A stretch of DNA of 64,000 nucleotides, taken from Viridothelium virens (taxonomy: Eukaryota; Ascomycota; Dothideomycetes; Trypetheliales; Trypetheliaceae). The position numbers were made by a program, and so were the translations under genes. Positions 22,563-34,280 of this stretch are shown piece after piece. The stretch lies in the NCBI GenBank assembly GCA_010094025.1, contig ML991811.1, positions 124,001 to 188,000 on the forward strand. Direction: 5' to 3'. The notes beneath the pieces were generated by a model. That model searched no databases. It saw only the letters and a program-made list of their open reading frames with translations, and was not told the origin of the DNA. Position 1 is the first letter of the stretch; every line of letters begins with the position of its first letter.

Positions 22563-24222
22563 ATGGCTTCGCGGAGGCTCGCGCTTAATCTGCAGCAGAG
22601 CCTGCGCAATCGAGCTGCCTTCAATGCTATAAGACCACGAGTCAGGGGGCTTGCGACCCCCGTAAGTCATGGAGCAAAAACAGAGAGTACCACCCTGAGC
22701 AACGGATTCACGGTACGTTATCCATTCTTTCAGAGGCTCTAGGCATCATCTAATTACAGCAGATTGCCACTGAGCATTCTCCATGGGCGCAAACTTCCAC
22801 CGTGGGTGTCTGGATCGATGCTGGAAGCCGGGCAGAAACAGATAGGACCAATGGGACCGCCCATTTTCTTGAGCATCTTGCGTTCAAGGTAAATAATGGA
22901 CCCCTAAAATAAGTTTTGGCAATACTGAGGCCGTCCAGGGTACCCAGAAACGCAGTCAGAGCCAACTCGAGCTCGAGATAGAAAATATGGGAGGTCACCT
23001 CAATGCTTACACCTCGGTACGTCACGGTTACATTTGAATACAAGAACCTCATGGACGCCTATAGCTAACTCACTCTAGCGCGAGAATACCGTTTATTACG
23101 CGAAATCTTTTAACAACGATGTCCCGGCTACCGTCGATATCCTATCTGACATCCTCCAAAATTCCAAGCTTGAACCATCAGCAATCGAGCGAGAACGAGA
23201 CGTCATTCTAAGGGAACAAGAGGAGGTCGACAAGCAATTGGAAGAAGTGGTTTTTGACCATCTCCATGCTACTGCGTTCCAGGGCCAGCCTCTGGGGCGC
23301 ACTATCCTAGGACCAAAGGAGAACATCCAAAGCATCAACCGGGACGACCTTACAACTTACATCAAAACCAACTACACTGCTGACCGTATGGTTCTTGTTG
23401 GTGCAGGCGGTGTCCCTCACCAGCAACTCGTCGAGCTCGCTGAAAAGTACTTTGCCGGTCTGCCCTCAGCACCACCAAGCGCAGAAGCAGCTCGCGTTGC
23501 CGCTCGTCAGAAGCAACTTCCCGACTTTGTTGGCTCCGAAGTCCGAATTCGAGATGATACGATGTCGACTGCCAACATTGCGATTGCTGTTGAAGGCGTG
23601 AGCTGGAAGGACGATGATTACTTTACCGCCCTCGTTACCCAAGCAATCGTAGGCAATTGGGATCGTGCTATGGGTAACTCCCCATACCTCGGCAGCAAAC
23701 TCAGCACGTTCATCAACAAGTACGGCTTGGCGAACAGCTTCATGAGCTTTTCCACTAGCTACAGTGACACTGGGTATGATTATTGATTCTTCCCATTGGC
23801 CCTTTACGCAGATGTCATCTAACGAGTATAGTCTTTGGGGTATCTACCTCGTCACCGACAACATTACCCGCATCGACGACCTCGTGCATTTTACCCTTCG
23901 CGAATGGTCCCGCCTATCCCAGAACGTCTCGGCTGCCGAAGTCGAGCGTGCTAAAGCTCAGTTGAAGGCTTCTATATTGCTTTCTCTTGACGGCACGACC
24001 GCTGTTGCTGAAGACATCGGCCGTCAAACCATCACGACTGGCAGGAGGATGAGCCCTGAGGATGTGGAGAGGACGGTGAACCGCATCACTGAGAAGGATG
24101 TCATGGATTTCTGCCAGAAGAGACTGTGGGACCAGGACGTTGCAGTCAGCGCCGTTGGCCGGATTGAGGGGCTATTCGACTACAGTAGAATCAGGGGGGA
24201 TATGACCAGAAATGTTTCGTGA
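22563..24222 (+). CDS. MAS1: Mitochondrial processing peptidase beta subunit
   Basis: Five exons, join(22563..22712, 22763..22888, 22939..23016, 23079..23773, 23832..24222), encode 479 aa. The zinc-binding inverted motif HFLEH is intact, followed by the distal acidic residues in [21 protein letters not shown] targeting sequence is present ([20 protein letters not shown]). The catalytic beta subunit of MPP (M16 metalloprotease) removes presequences from imported mitochondrial proteins. The end at 24222 (GDMTRNVS then TGA) fits the family, although a GTGAGT-like sequence overlaps the stop and a further small exon cannot be excluded. Confidence 0.94.
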
Positions 24223-24573
24223 GTATGAGGTCTGTGTTGAGGTATCGGGTCACCATTTTGATTTTGTACAAAACGATAGAGCTCCTGCTGCATGTCGTAA
24301 GCAGGTATGTGTATTCTATTCTCAGCAACTAAATCCAATTGCTCTACTTTCTGTCCTATTCGGGGTCGAATTCTGAGTTCGCCAAAAGCGTGATTGGACA
24401 GAACTAGACATATCGTTGCGCCTAGGGTAGAATGGTCTTCAAGTGTCCATACTGGATGAAAGATGTAAGGCCAGTAAGGAATGTCCTATCGGCGGTTACC
24501 ACTACCTCGACATGACGCTGGCCACACAATCTTAGAAAGGAGAATCATGGAGTTTTATGGAGCGCCGAATCTC
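24223..24573. other. Convergent intergenic region
   Basis: About 350 bp between two 3' ends; nothing recognised. Confidence 0.35.
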
Positions 24574-26636
24574 TTATACCCGAACACAATCTCCATACAC
24601 CTTGAGCATTTGGACGACGACTATGAAGCCCCCCACTGCAGGCGCAAAAATGAAACATGTATAGGAAATGAACATGCAAAGAAGACCAATAGCTCTGAAA
24701 AACGTCATGATCTGTCGTTCTTCTCTTCCGAGTATGTGTTTCGTCCAGAAAAACCTATACTGGAAAATAACAATTGGCACCAGAAGACCGTAGATACCCC
24801 CAACTACGAGCTACGACATTGTCCATGCCCTCTGCGCACGTGTACTATGGTTCTTTTCGAACCCAGATAAAGCTCCGACAATTGCTAATGACACTCCAAC
24901 ATACATGGTGGAAGGGCCGATAGCAGCGAGAGCCGCAGCGTCTACCAATGCTTTTGACTGCAGCAGGTCTGGAATTGATCCGCAATCTTCCTCAGATCCG
25001 CCCCTTGCTCTGGGAGATAATACCTTCCACAATCCTGTGGCTTGCTCGGAACTGACCGTGGGGAGACGACTCTTGGTCAGATGCTTGGGAGGACTAGTGA
25101 AGGCGCTTCTCCAAGATTGCATCCATTTGGAGCTCATTCGATTGGACTGTCGTTCAAAAGGAGAGCAGGCTGGAATCCTGAACATCTTGTTTTTCTCCGA
25201 TGGAATGGGACGAGACGGGAAAAAAAGGGTTGGCAAATGAAGTATCTGCGAAACGGTGAGGGATCTCCGTTTCCGGTAGGGCTCCCCATTTAGCTTTCCC
25301 AATGAGACTTGTTCAGAAGCCACATCCCCTCCGTCGTCGTGTCTTCGTGCCAAGGGGGTAACAGTATCAGACTCGGAGTACGCCTCATCCCGTAGGTGCT
25401 GTCGGAAGCCAACCATATTGTATACCTCTGCCTCGGACGTCGCAGTCAAACACAGCCTCGCGGTATTGCCTATTTCATGGGATAATGGGCATAGATGACC
25501 GATAACTCCATCGAATATCCCACCTCTGCGAATGGCTTCGTCCATTTCTGGGGACCGTACCATATACACATTGGGATAGCTTGGGGACACAAGCTGGCCG
25601 ATAAAGTTGAAAATGGACATGACCAAGTACGGTGCCACAGTTAGGCCGAAAGCGGAGTACCCGTATGTTGAGATTTGACTTCCTCGAGCACGATATAGAG
25701 TGGCCCCTGAACTGAGTGCTTGTACGATCCCGAGAATTGCCTGCGCAGCACTGTAGATACCGGCCATGCTGACCGTTGTTCTCCCGCTACCACTCCCAGG
25801 TTCTGGTGTGGAATTGCGAGTAACAGTTGATCCGCCATTGTTGAGGTCCACGTTTCTTACCTCAGCTATGGCGTCGCTTGGTACAATGGTGAAAGAATAA
25901 CCGGCCGGGAGTTGATACGCACCGTGGACCTCGAATGGTTGAGAAACATACCAGGTCTCCCAGCCCGTGTCTCAAACAGGAAGATGCTCCTTCAGCCATT
26001 GGGGTCTGACACGCACCCATGAAGACGTACTTTCGCAACGCTGTGGAGGATGAAAGCTTGCTTCATTCTCGGGTCTACCAGGACTTTGATCTTCGCGGCT
26101 TTCTTCCTGAGAGGTGTCTTTTTCTGCGTCGTCTTTCTCTAGATTACCAGATCTGCCTCATTTGTGAGTGGAAACAACTTACCTGGACTGCTACAGTCGG
26201 GAATCTCCACACCGTCTATGACATCCCCGTCTGTTGGGCGCCAAGACCTATTTCTTGTGACCATACATACAGCGCCGGCACGTATGGCGCTCCCGATAGC
26301 GTTCGAACCGTACAGCCTCGAACTCCGAACCAAAGAGTTCACTGCGATCAAGACACCAGAGCCAGGGAAAGAAAGCGCGAGGACCTTTCTCAATGTGGAG
26401 ATCAATACCGACTCCCCCGGATAGGAGTTAACAGTAGCACAATGAGCCAGGTAATTTAGAAATAGAAATACGACAATCGATGTAGCTGTAGAATTTGTGC
26501 AAATAACATCAACTTCGCCATGATTGAAAATTTGGTTATTCTTTTCATTAGGAAAAACGTGTATTGATGTTTTATTGAACGGTAGAGAATGAGCTGAAGA
26601 GAGTATTGCCAGGAGGCTTGCTCTTGACAACATCAT
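24574..26636 (-). CDS. Fungal multi-pass membrane protein with in-frame stops, possibly a pseudogene
   Basis: Exon 1 is complement(26183..26636): a signal-like start (MMLSRASLLAILSSAHS), a Cys/Asn-rich ectodomain piece and helices such as IVVFLFLNYLAHCATV. After a 44-nt intron the same frame continues from 26138 to 24574, with helices including YGYSAFGLTVAPYLVMSIFN, VGVSLAIVGALSG, LLVPIVIFQYRFFW and FRAIGLLCMFISYTCFIFA. In total it spans 673 codons, resembling unnamed Pezizomycotina plasma-membrane proteins. Two stops lie in this frame: TGA at 25972-25974 and TAG at 24811-24813. The TGA could sit in a 48-nt phase-0 intron (25930-25977, GTTTGA..TTCGAG with CTCAAC). No good intron removes the TAG. 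The cytosolic loop contains a segment shared with the STAND-like gene (25021-25087). Confidence 0.6.
25021..25087. repeat. 67-bp segment shared with 31379-31445 (copy A)
   Basis: About 59 of 67 bases match 31379-31445 without gaps, in the same orientation. Both copies are read on the minus strand in the same frame, giving HLTKS and VSSEQATG in both proteins. The similarity fades quickly outside these limits; a few matching bases continue on the lower-coordinate side. Confidence 0.8.
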
Positions 26637-28717
26637 GAGCTTGATGAAAACCGAGCTTTCTAGCTGCGAGTAATCAAAACTTTGGTGAACTTTGCGTAAG
26701 ATTGTCGCGATTACAAGGTAAATTAATAACGTCCTCAAGGCTGGAAAAATCAGCAGTAAGGCGTCGGAATAGGTAGCCAATATTCATATTTTTCAGCCTT
26801 TAGCACAGACAAAGCAGTTCTCAACCCAATCAGGGCATGCTCCCTTAGTCGACAAGGCTGAAAATGGAGGAGCTCGTCAATCGATGATCTTTGAGAGGTC
26901 AGTCTGACTCCACCAGCATTCAGCCTGGGTTAAGGACCCATAAGCAGATACAACTCCAGAACAGCCTACGAGGAGTACCTATCAAGGACTTCACCAGCTC
27001 CATTGCTAAACTTACAAGGCTGGGCGTGGTTGCATAGCGACGTTTAGCTTAATGGAATTCACCGGTGGGAAAGAGACACCCAAAAACTTACCCACAGTGA
27101 AGTAGTCAATACTCTACGCATTTCCGAGATTAAGCGCATCAGCAAATCTTCTTCATGGAAAGAAAAAGGAATGCCACGAAATAGGTCTTTCAGAAATAGA
27201 TTTGGCATTAACGACGCGACTGGCAGAATAGTACGCCTGCGTTCCGTGAACCCCAAGCCCAAGCCATTTCCGGCTCAGCTTCGACCACATAGGTACTCCG
27301 CAGGGCTCGTATATCTCAACACTGGGTATCACTTCTAATAGGTATCGTGACGATCATACTACTTGTAACGTGCGATGTTGCAGGGTGGAAGGAAGACTGA
27401 GCAGTACGGGCGCCATTCGAGTTTACGGCGAAAGGCTGGGCGGACAGTGATATCATCTCACCCCATCCGACAGCTCCTTCGTTACACTTCGCCACGAAAT
27501 ATGACGTTCCTGTCCCAGATGTCTAAAGCTATGCGACCAATGCCAGAGCGAGTTTCGAGGATCTTCACTTGGCAGAGCCACTAAGCTTTTTGCTCTGCCA
27601 GCCACATGCTGCGCAGCATGGCCCGTCACGCGCAGCCATGGGTGTCGGAATACAGCGAAGTCAAAAGGGAAGGCTACGACATCCTGCTCACATTGCCATT
27701 ATGCCCAATGATCCTGTCTGCCAACCCGCATGTCTCATCGTCCGAAGTTTGTCACTAGGCATGCAGAGCCAGAAAACAGGGTCCGTTCGGCAAATGTACA
27801 GGGGAGTAGGACATCGGTTCCGTACTCCGTCGAAGCGCGCGATTCCTCGACAAAACTCTCTCCTCCGGGCGCTCATCCGTAGCAGGCTTAGGATGGGTTT
27901 GCTTGCTCTGACATCCCCCACCAACTCCTGAGACGGGGTTGGCTGTTGGGCAACGGCGATCAACAGTCGCAAAGCGTGAGGATAGTGTTTGAGATAAGAG
28001 TGTATATCATTATTCGTTCTGACATGGTGTAACGTTGCCAATCCTCTACCAGTCCCACGAGACATTCTGAAGCCAAATTGCCACCATCATCTGTGTGCCC
28101 TCAGGTCTGCATCGCCTCGTGGCAGTCGCAGGTCTTGACGTCGGCGGGAGAATGGGTGGGCGCGCTATGTCAAGCACCAGGAGCTGAACTGTGGGCAAAG
28201 CAGACCTGTCGCGAAAACTTGCAATGTGACCTATGGCATGGCGAAGGCAGGCGGGTAGCGGTTTGAGAGGGCGGCGACATGGATGTCATAGGATCGGGTT
28301 GAGTGGCGCCAGGACGGAAAGCGTAAGGGTCTCTAGTAAGGGACTTTTGGCGGAGCAATGATCATCGACCCACCATGCCACACTGGGTCTGCCCCGAGCA
28401 CCAAACAGGTCCGCTCTCTCTCTCTCCATTCTCGAGAGTCCACCTTTGATCCCACCGGTCGGCATGATTACCCTCTGCAAATCCCACTCCACCCTTCTTG
28501 TATAACGTTGCTTCTTCTTCTTCTCTGCTGCCTTCATTAGGGCCATTGGAACTACGATACCCTGAACTTGAAGGCCTTTCAATTTGCAACACCATTCACA
28601 GCCGGCCTGTGACGTAGGCGGCCTCGCTACCCGCTGTCGCACCACCAGGACCAAGGGCACACTTAGCTCACAACACCGCCGCCCGCGACACTATCATCAC
28701 CCTTCCTTCCAGCAAAA
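26637..28717. other. 2.1 kb gene-poor interval
   Basis: No supportable gene. Short ORFs (for example 27059-27262 minus and 27569-27931 plus) have no recognisable features. An 11-bp inverted repeat, TTTTCAGCCTT at 26790-26800 and AAGGCTGAAAA at 26854-26864, could form a hairpin with a loop of about 53 nt upstream of the membrane-protein gene. A CTTCTTCTTCTTCT tract near 28509-28522 lies upstream of the next gene. No transposon ends are recognised. Confidence 0.4.
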
Positions 28718-29396
28718 ATGTCATCCCCCATCGAACCGCCTTCGGCAATGCCGACTGTTGCAGAGCCTCTTGCCAGTCCTTCTCCATCGACATCCTCTTC
28801 GGCATCCTCCGTTAATGAAGACGCTCCGTCGAAAAATATGTCAGTGACAGATTCAACAAAACTAGAGCGCCCAAAACTGGGTACTCGAAAATCCTCCGGG
28901 ACGATGGTCATTCCAAGGGACAGCCCTCATGTCGAGATTGAGGAGGAAGAGTACGATGAGAATGATGCTCGGTGCATGAGTCCAAGACGGACCACGGAAG
29001 AAATCGAGAGGCTCGAGAAAGATGCGCATGATTCCCTCATAGAGTAAGCTACCACACTCTGTCAACTCATGCCTTTGATCATGTAGTCACGATTGCTCTG
29101 CCATACTCACCTTCCCTTCCATCGGGCTAACTCCATGTGGTTACTGCAGGCAAGCCAAGATACTGCAAGCCAGTCTGATAGCTATTGTCAACAAAGTCGA
29201 GGCGGTCAAATCAGAACATGAAAAACTTGAGGGTGGAAACAAGTTCTTGCAATCGTGAGTCTTATCGCGTGAAACGGTATACCTTTCTGGTTTCTGACAA
29301 CTGCTATTTAGATATATTGGCGAACTCATGCAAACGACCAAGATCACGTCTACCGGCCCTCCCAAAAGCAAAGGCAAGAGTCGGGGCACCAAATGA
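28718..29396 (+). CDS. SCOC/DUF2205-like short coiled-coil protein
   Basis: Three exons, join(28718..29043, 29150..29254, 29312..29396), encode 171 aa. The first half is Ser/Pro-rich and acidic (VEIEEEEYDENDARCMSP). The conserved part is a coiled coil: RTTEEIERLEKDAHDSLIE, then QAKILQASLIAIVNKVEAV, KSEHEKLEGGNKFLQS and YIGELMQT. This is the pattern of the DUF2205/SCOC family, Golgi-associated coiled-coil proteins that in animals bind Arl GTPases and FEZ1. The function in fungi is little known. The short last exon ends with a Lys/Gly-rich tail. Confidence 0.82.
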
Positions 29397-31261
29397 CTAG
29401 AAACGTACCCCTACAAACGGATCCGCCTTGCGTATTGAATAATTTAATCTTCCCGGTACATAATTTTTCCAGAGGGACACGAAACTCGAATAACCTGCAC
29501 TACCACCAGCCTCGAGCGATTCAGTTCGACTTGATATCCATTATTAGCGAGAGCGATCACGGCGTCCGGAGAATGTTTTTATCCTAATGACTCCCAGAAC
29601 CATCTGGAAATTTTTTACGACCAGTGCCAGGCTAAATACATGGTCCACCTGTGAATTCAATGGTCTCTCAACCTTGACTGCTGTATTTTACAATGGTCTC
29701 CTAAGGAGATGGGGCGTAGAAGGTCTGCGCTGTCTGCAGAGCCTTCTGCACAGCGAAATGGCGAAAGAGGTGCATTTGCATATACCGGCATAGGGAACAG
29801 AAGGGAATTCTCACGAGAAGGCGGCGGGGAAATTCTATCAGCGATTCGGTCTGCTGGATGGTGTCTCGTGCTCTGCATGATTTTGCATTGAGCATGATTC
29901 CCAATTTTTCAATTCAATCTTTCAATGTGTACACGCCTTCACTCATGCTTGAACGTCAATAAGCAAACGGCGTAGCATAGCCTAGCCTCATCCGAAAAGG
30001 ACAAACCAACTATTTCAAAACGTGTCACAAACTTCAACTTGACCCATCCTGATACACATCATAAAGTCGCTTATTGAATCGAGATGACTCTTGAGCTACC
30101 GTGCGATCTCTAGCTACCATCGTTTTCCATGTTGTGGAAATGGTAATTAGGCGGTTGGTATGTATATCCCAACCTCCGAACAACCCGCTTTTAGCACCTT
30201 GCATATCGCTCATCCCCGGTTGACCCACTCTTCTCCACTAGTCATAGCCTAACCCCTTTATTCCTAAAGCTTGCTTCACGGATACCATTTTCGTGCGCAA
30301 TTTCGGCTTCGACCCGATGCTAACATCATTTGCTGAACATGGAGACCGTTACGCAGAATTTGGACCACTAGCACAACCATCACATCTGGCGGGTTTGCTC
30401 GCCAAACCTAAGAACGTTAATAGGTGCACGTTACCCAGGTCGTATCACTTCTTGCCGGACTGAAAGAGGGGGCTACAGTCACGGACCACTGCGCTAAATA
30501 GCTAGGCAGCTACTCAGGTACGAGGCGAGTGCTTCCTGTTGATCACTATTAAGTTTTACTCTGGCGAGTTCTGTTGTTTCATCTACGCCTTACCAAATGG
30601 GAAAGCCGGTGCCGAAGCGTTGATCAATAACCTGCAAACCTGTTGTTGCTGGAAAAAGTACCGTTTCTCCACCGAGGTGTCGAATATGCTGGTGACCTGT
30701 CTTTGTTGCTTTTTGCCGGATCGATGGAGGCGAGAGTGGCAATGCGAAACAAGAAAGCAATTGGTGTTTCGTGCAGGAGGACCTTACATACGCGGGTGTG
30801 TTTGGGAGCTTGTTGGAGAAGAAGATGCTGTATGAGGCGAAGATAGGAGAGACATGAGGAAACAATTGTGAAATCATGTTTTGGGTACAATATGCTATCC
30901 CTCTCTTCTAGTTCTGAACTACTCCGCTTCATTTCCTGTGCGTCCCAGTAAAATATGATGCCAGCATTGCAAGGGATCGAAATGTGTATGGGCCAATAGT
31001 GGTACGAGTAGGTGCTACTGTCTTCGGCCACACATTTTACATTCCATGGGGCAAGTAGCCAAAATGCTTGTGGCAATTATTAATAGAAATACAATCTCTG
31101 GAACCTGATCCTCATGAACTTAAACCCAGTACGTTGTGTTTTCAACGCGCTCCGGTGAATTTTTTTTTACCATGATGCGTAAGGTACGAGGGTGATGACG
31201 TAGGGCGGATTAAGTAGGGGTCAACAGGAAGACGAACTTCTTAAATGGTTCTATCCCAAAC
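29397..31261. other. 1.9 kb gene-poor convergent interval
   Basis: It lies between the 3' ends of the SCOC-like and STAND-like genes. ORFs of 60-150 codons on both strands look like chance. No tRNA, repeat or transposon feature is recognised. The length is unusual for a convergent region in this otherwise compact window. Confidence 0.4.
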
Positions 31262-33395
31262 CTAATCTATCTCCTCGAAACTATCGTCTTCATCGAATAT
31301 CTCTTCGGGTATCTCAACGCTCACAAAATTTTCATCCGCCCTGGGAACATAGTTCAAATGTGTTGCAGCTGACAGAAATACCTTCAGCACTCCTGTGGCT
31401 TGCTCAGAACTGACCATCCGGAGAAGACTCTTGGTCAGATGCTTGATCTCTGCGCCCCAAGTCATATCGTACCAGTCAAGTCCATCTAAGATGATGAAAA
31501 TCGCTTTGTGACACAACTGTAGCTGATTTAGGATGTTACCTATCACTTTCAAATGTGTCGAAAAGGAAAGTTTGCGGAGTCCGGATACGTCGGCAGGATT
31601 CAAGGAGAGATACGGGTAACCGCTTGCATCTTGAGTCCAATCAACTCCGTCCAGACTCAGTATCTGAGCCAGAAGTGCTCTGACCATGGTCAATGGACCA
31701 CTGGAATCGTCAGAGTCCTGAAGTTGTCCGCCACCGTGTAAACCACAGAAAAACTGGAGTACAAGAACCTCGTCGCTTTCGAGTAGCTTTGCTTCTAGAA
31801 GCACTGATAAAAAGGACGCTGGAGTAATAGGCTCGAGTTCGCCATTGCCTTGAATATAGATCATACCCGAGTCACTTGAACTCACCCAATTGCGGAATCC
31901 AGATGTTTCCGCTATCCACTTAGAACGAGTCTGGAACTGCGGCTCTTCATTCAATCCGAAATTTCGAACGTCGCCTCCGTCGCTTATATGGTCATTGCAA
32001 TCAAGCACCAGATCTAACGTGTCTGCCAAGGATTCTGGCGTCCAGGATATCTCACCGATCTGTTTCTTGAGCGCGTCAATCTCCCGATCTGCTCCGTATG
32101 GCGTTAACACAAAATTTACTGTTCTTAGTCGATCTCTTTCCTTACCCTTTTCTTTTGTAGTCTGAAGCAAAGCCTCCTTTAGTCTTTCCACTTCGCTCTG
32201 CCCTTCAAGATCCGTCAGCAGTAAGTCTAATCCCTTCAGTCTCGCATCGGCCACTCACATTTTGCATTCTTTGTCTGGTCGCCTAATATCTCCTGTAACT
32301 TATTCATTATACGTGCTTCCAACGTACTGACTCTTCTAATCATCCCTTGTCCAATTTCTTGCGCCCCTTTCTTCGCATCTTCCACTTGAACACTCAGCTT
32401 CTCTATGCCAGAACGCGAATCTCGGACAATTTCTTTCGTTTCGAGAACAGTTCCATGTACCATTTCTAATCGCCAATGCAGAAACTTGGCCACAGCGGCT
32501 TGAAATAGCGTTCTTGACTTTCTGATGTTGAGGATGTAGCGATCGATGGCTTGGCCATAGTTCTCGTTCTTGAGTAGACTTTCTCGCACATGTCCTGCGA
32601 ATAATTAGGGTTCACGCACAGAGATGCATAGCCGAGAAGGCTTCGAACTTGCAGTTCCTTGCATATACCACTTAACGAACTCTTCAAAAGTGGAGAGAAG
32701 ATCGATATAAAGCTCCTCAACGCGGAACCTCAATTCGTTTTGACCGGGATATATGCTTGAGTATTCCTCACAATTACCGATATCTTCAGGGAGCTCTTCC
32801 ATTACTTCGGCAATCTTCTCGCGAATATCGGAGTGGCGCATCATTGCCTAAGACTGGGTTAGAAGAGTCTCTCCTGTCTACGCATTGTTCGTCATACGGA
32901 AAGTATCAGTGTCAGGCCACCACACAATGTCTTATAGTTGCCATCCGGCAGAAGGCCAACAAAGGACTGGAGAGACTTCCCATTGCTGCCGATCTTCCTG
33001 AACATTGCTCGAATCTTCCCCGAGACCGAGTCTTTCTTCAGATATTTTCCTTCGGCCGATTTCACGATCTCGTCTACCTCGTTCCAGTTGTGCGCACCCT
33101 CAAAGCTGAATTTGCCGATTTCGACTTCACTGCCCTTCCTTTTTTGCAATTCCTTGACGGCTTTGGTAAAACTTGAAGTAGTTCTGGCTAGCTGGAGCTC
33201 ATTTTCTCTCGACAATACCAACGAATCGAAAGGGAGTCTGTGCTGGTCCGGTTCTAGTGGATTTGGAACAAAATGCTGTCTCTCCACGTCAAACGTGACG
33301 TTGGTATTTTTGTAATGATACTGTCGATTCTGCAAATAGTCCACTTCGAGTGGTTGCTCCGATGGCAATGGAATCTCTTGTCGAGAGGCCGACAT
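31262..33395 (-). CDS. STAND-like fungal protein without a P-loop
   Basis: Four exons, complement(31262..32202, 32259..32594, 32649..32847, 32898..33395), encode 657 aa. The N-terminal third resembles the helical domain found in front of fungal NACHT/STAND NTPases (DUF7708-like: HNWNEVDEIVKSAEGKYLKK, FVGLLPDGNYKTLCGG). A coiled-coil stretch with LETKEIVRDSRSGIEKL follows, then a region arranged like the start of an NTPase domain (SKWIAETSGFRNWVSSSDSG, VLVLQFFCGLHGG, IFIILDGLDWYD as a Walker-B-like strand). Where the P-loop should be, the sequence reads QGNGELEPIT, with no GK[ST]. No C-terminal repeats are present. NTP binding is therefore doubtful; a decoy, regulatory or decaying STAND protein is inferred. 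Confidence 0.72.
31379..31445. repeat. 67-bp segment shared with 25021-25087 (copy B)
   Basis: Read on the minus strand it encodes HLTKSLLRMVSSEQATG followed by LKVF in the NTPase-like region of the STAND-like protein. It differs from copy A at about eight positions. A segment like this is at home in STAND proteins, so this is probably the older context. Confidence 0.8.
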
Positions 33396-34280
33396 GGCGA
33401 CCGCCAGCTCTACTTCAACACTACAGATACATTCGCATTCACGAGGTTAGAGACTGTGAGGGATATCTCTCGGCAGGAGATCGGTGAGCCAGCTACGGTT
33501 TGGATTAATGCGACGCAAGGCTGGACTCTCCCATCTCGCTTTTCATGGTCGCATGCGTTCAGCTCGATACTGCATGGGTGGTAGTGCTCCCCTTAGCGTC
33601 ACAGCCTTGCACTACGAACCGCGAAATGCATCCAATCCTCAGCTTGGTCCATTAGTCATACCATCAACGACTCATGACGACCAACTGGAATAGTGGCGGC
33701 CCAAGCGTCGCATTTGGGGCCAAAACCTTCAGCTTGCTCTCTGCCTTTCGGGACGAGAGCTAAACATTGATAAGCCCCTCCCCATTGCGCGGTACCAAAT
33801 TGCAAGTCTAGACGTTCTGCATGGCTTCATTTCCCCAGTTGTAGCAATACACTCCACATGGATGACTTATCGAGTAATACTCGAGGGAATGCGACAGTGG
33901 TTTTTTACCACATCTGGAACGCCAACGAAAGCAACAGCGACCCGTAATTTTTGGTATAGCCATGCACACTCATCCATTAGTGGCTTCGGGATCCGTGCAA
34001 CATGCGTTTCGAAACCCCGGTCAACGGTGCGTCTACACGTTTATTGGATCCTTTCTCGATCTGGCTTGTGTTTAGCGTATCAGCACACGCTGCATTCAGA
34101 ATAATACTCCATGCAATACCGAGGTTGTTGCATACGAGTTCGACTGTGTAATAAATGAGGCTGCAGCCTTATTTGGCCCTCGCACTTCGAGGTTTGTCAC
34201 TAGATCCACTGCATCTCTTCCTATCCGCGAAGCTGCCTACCGTTGACGTTTGTTTCCTTCCTTGATTTCTACTGGCGACC
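33396..34280. promoter_or_regulatory. Divergent intergenic region between the STAND-like and AAA genes
   Basis: An 885-bp region with no supportable gene, expected to hold both promoters. No palindromic or repeated element is obvious. Confidence 0.4.

Noticed and set aside
19724-24222. Secondary-metabolite cluster around the P450
   Set aside because: Neighbours are HRD3, SDH4 and MPP beta, all housekeeping genes; no synthase, transporter or regulator is present.
27569-27931. 120-codon plus-strand ORF in the 2.1 kb gap
   Set aside because: No homology signal or splice support; looks like chance.
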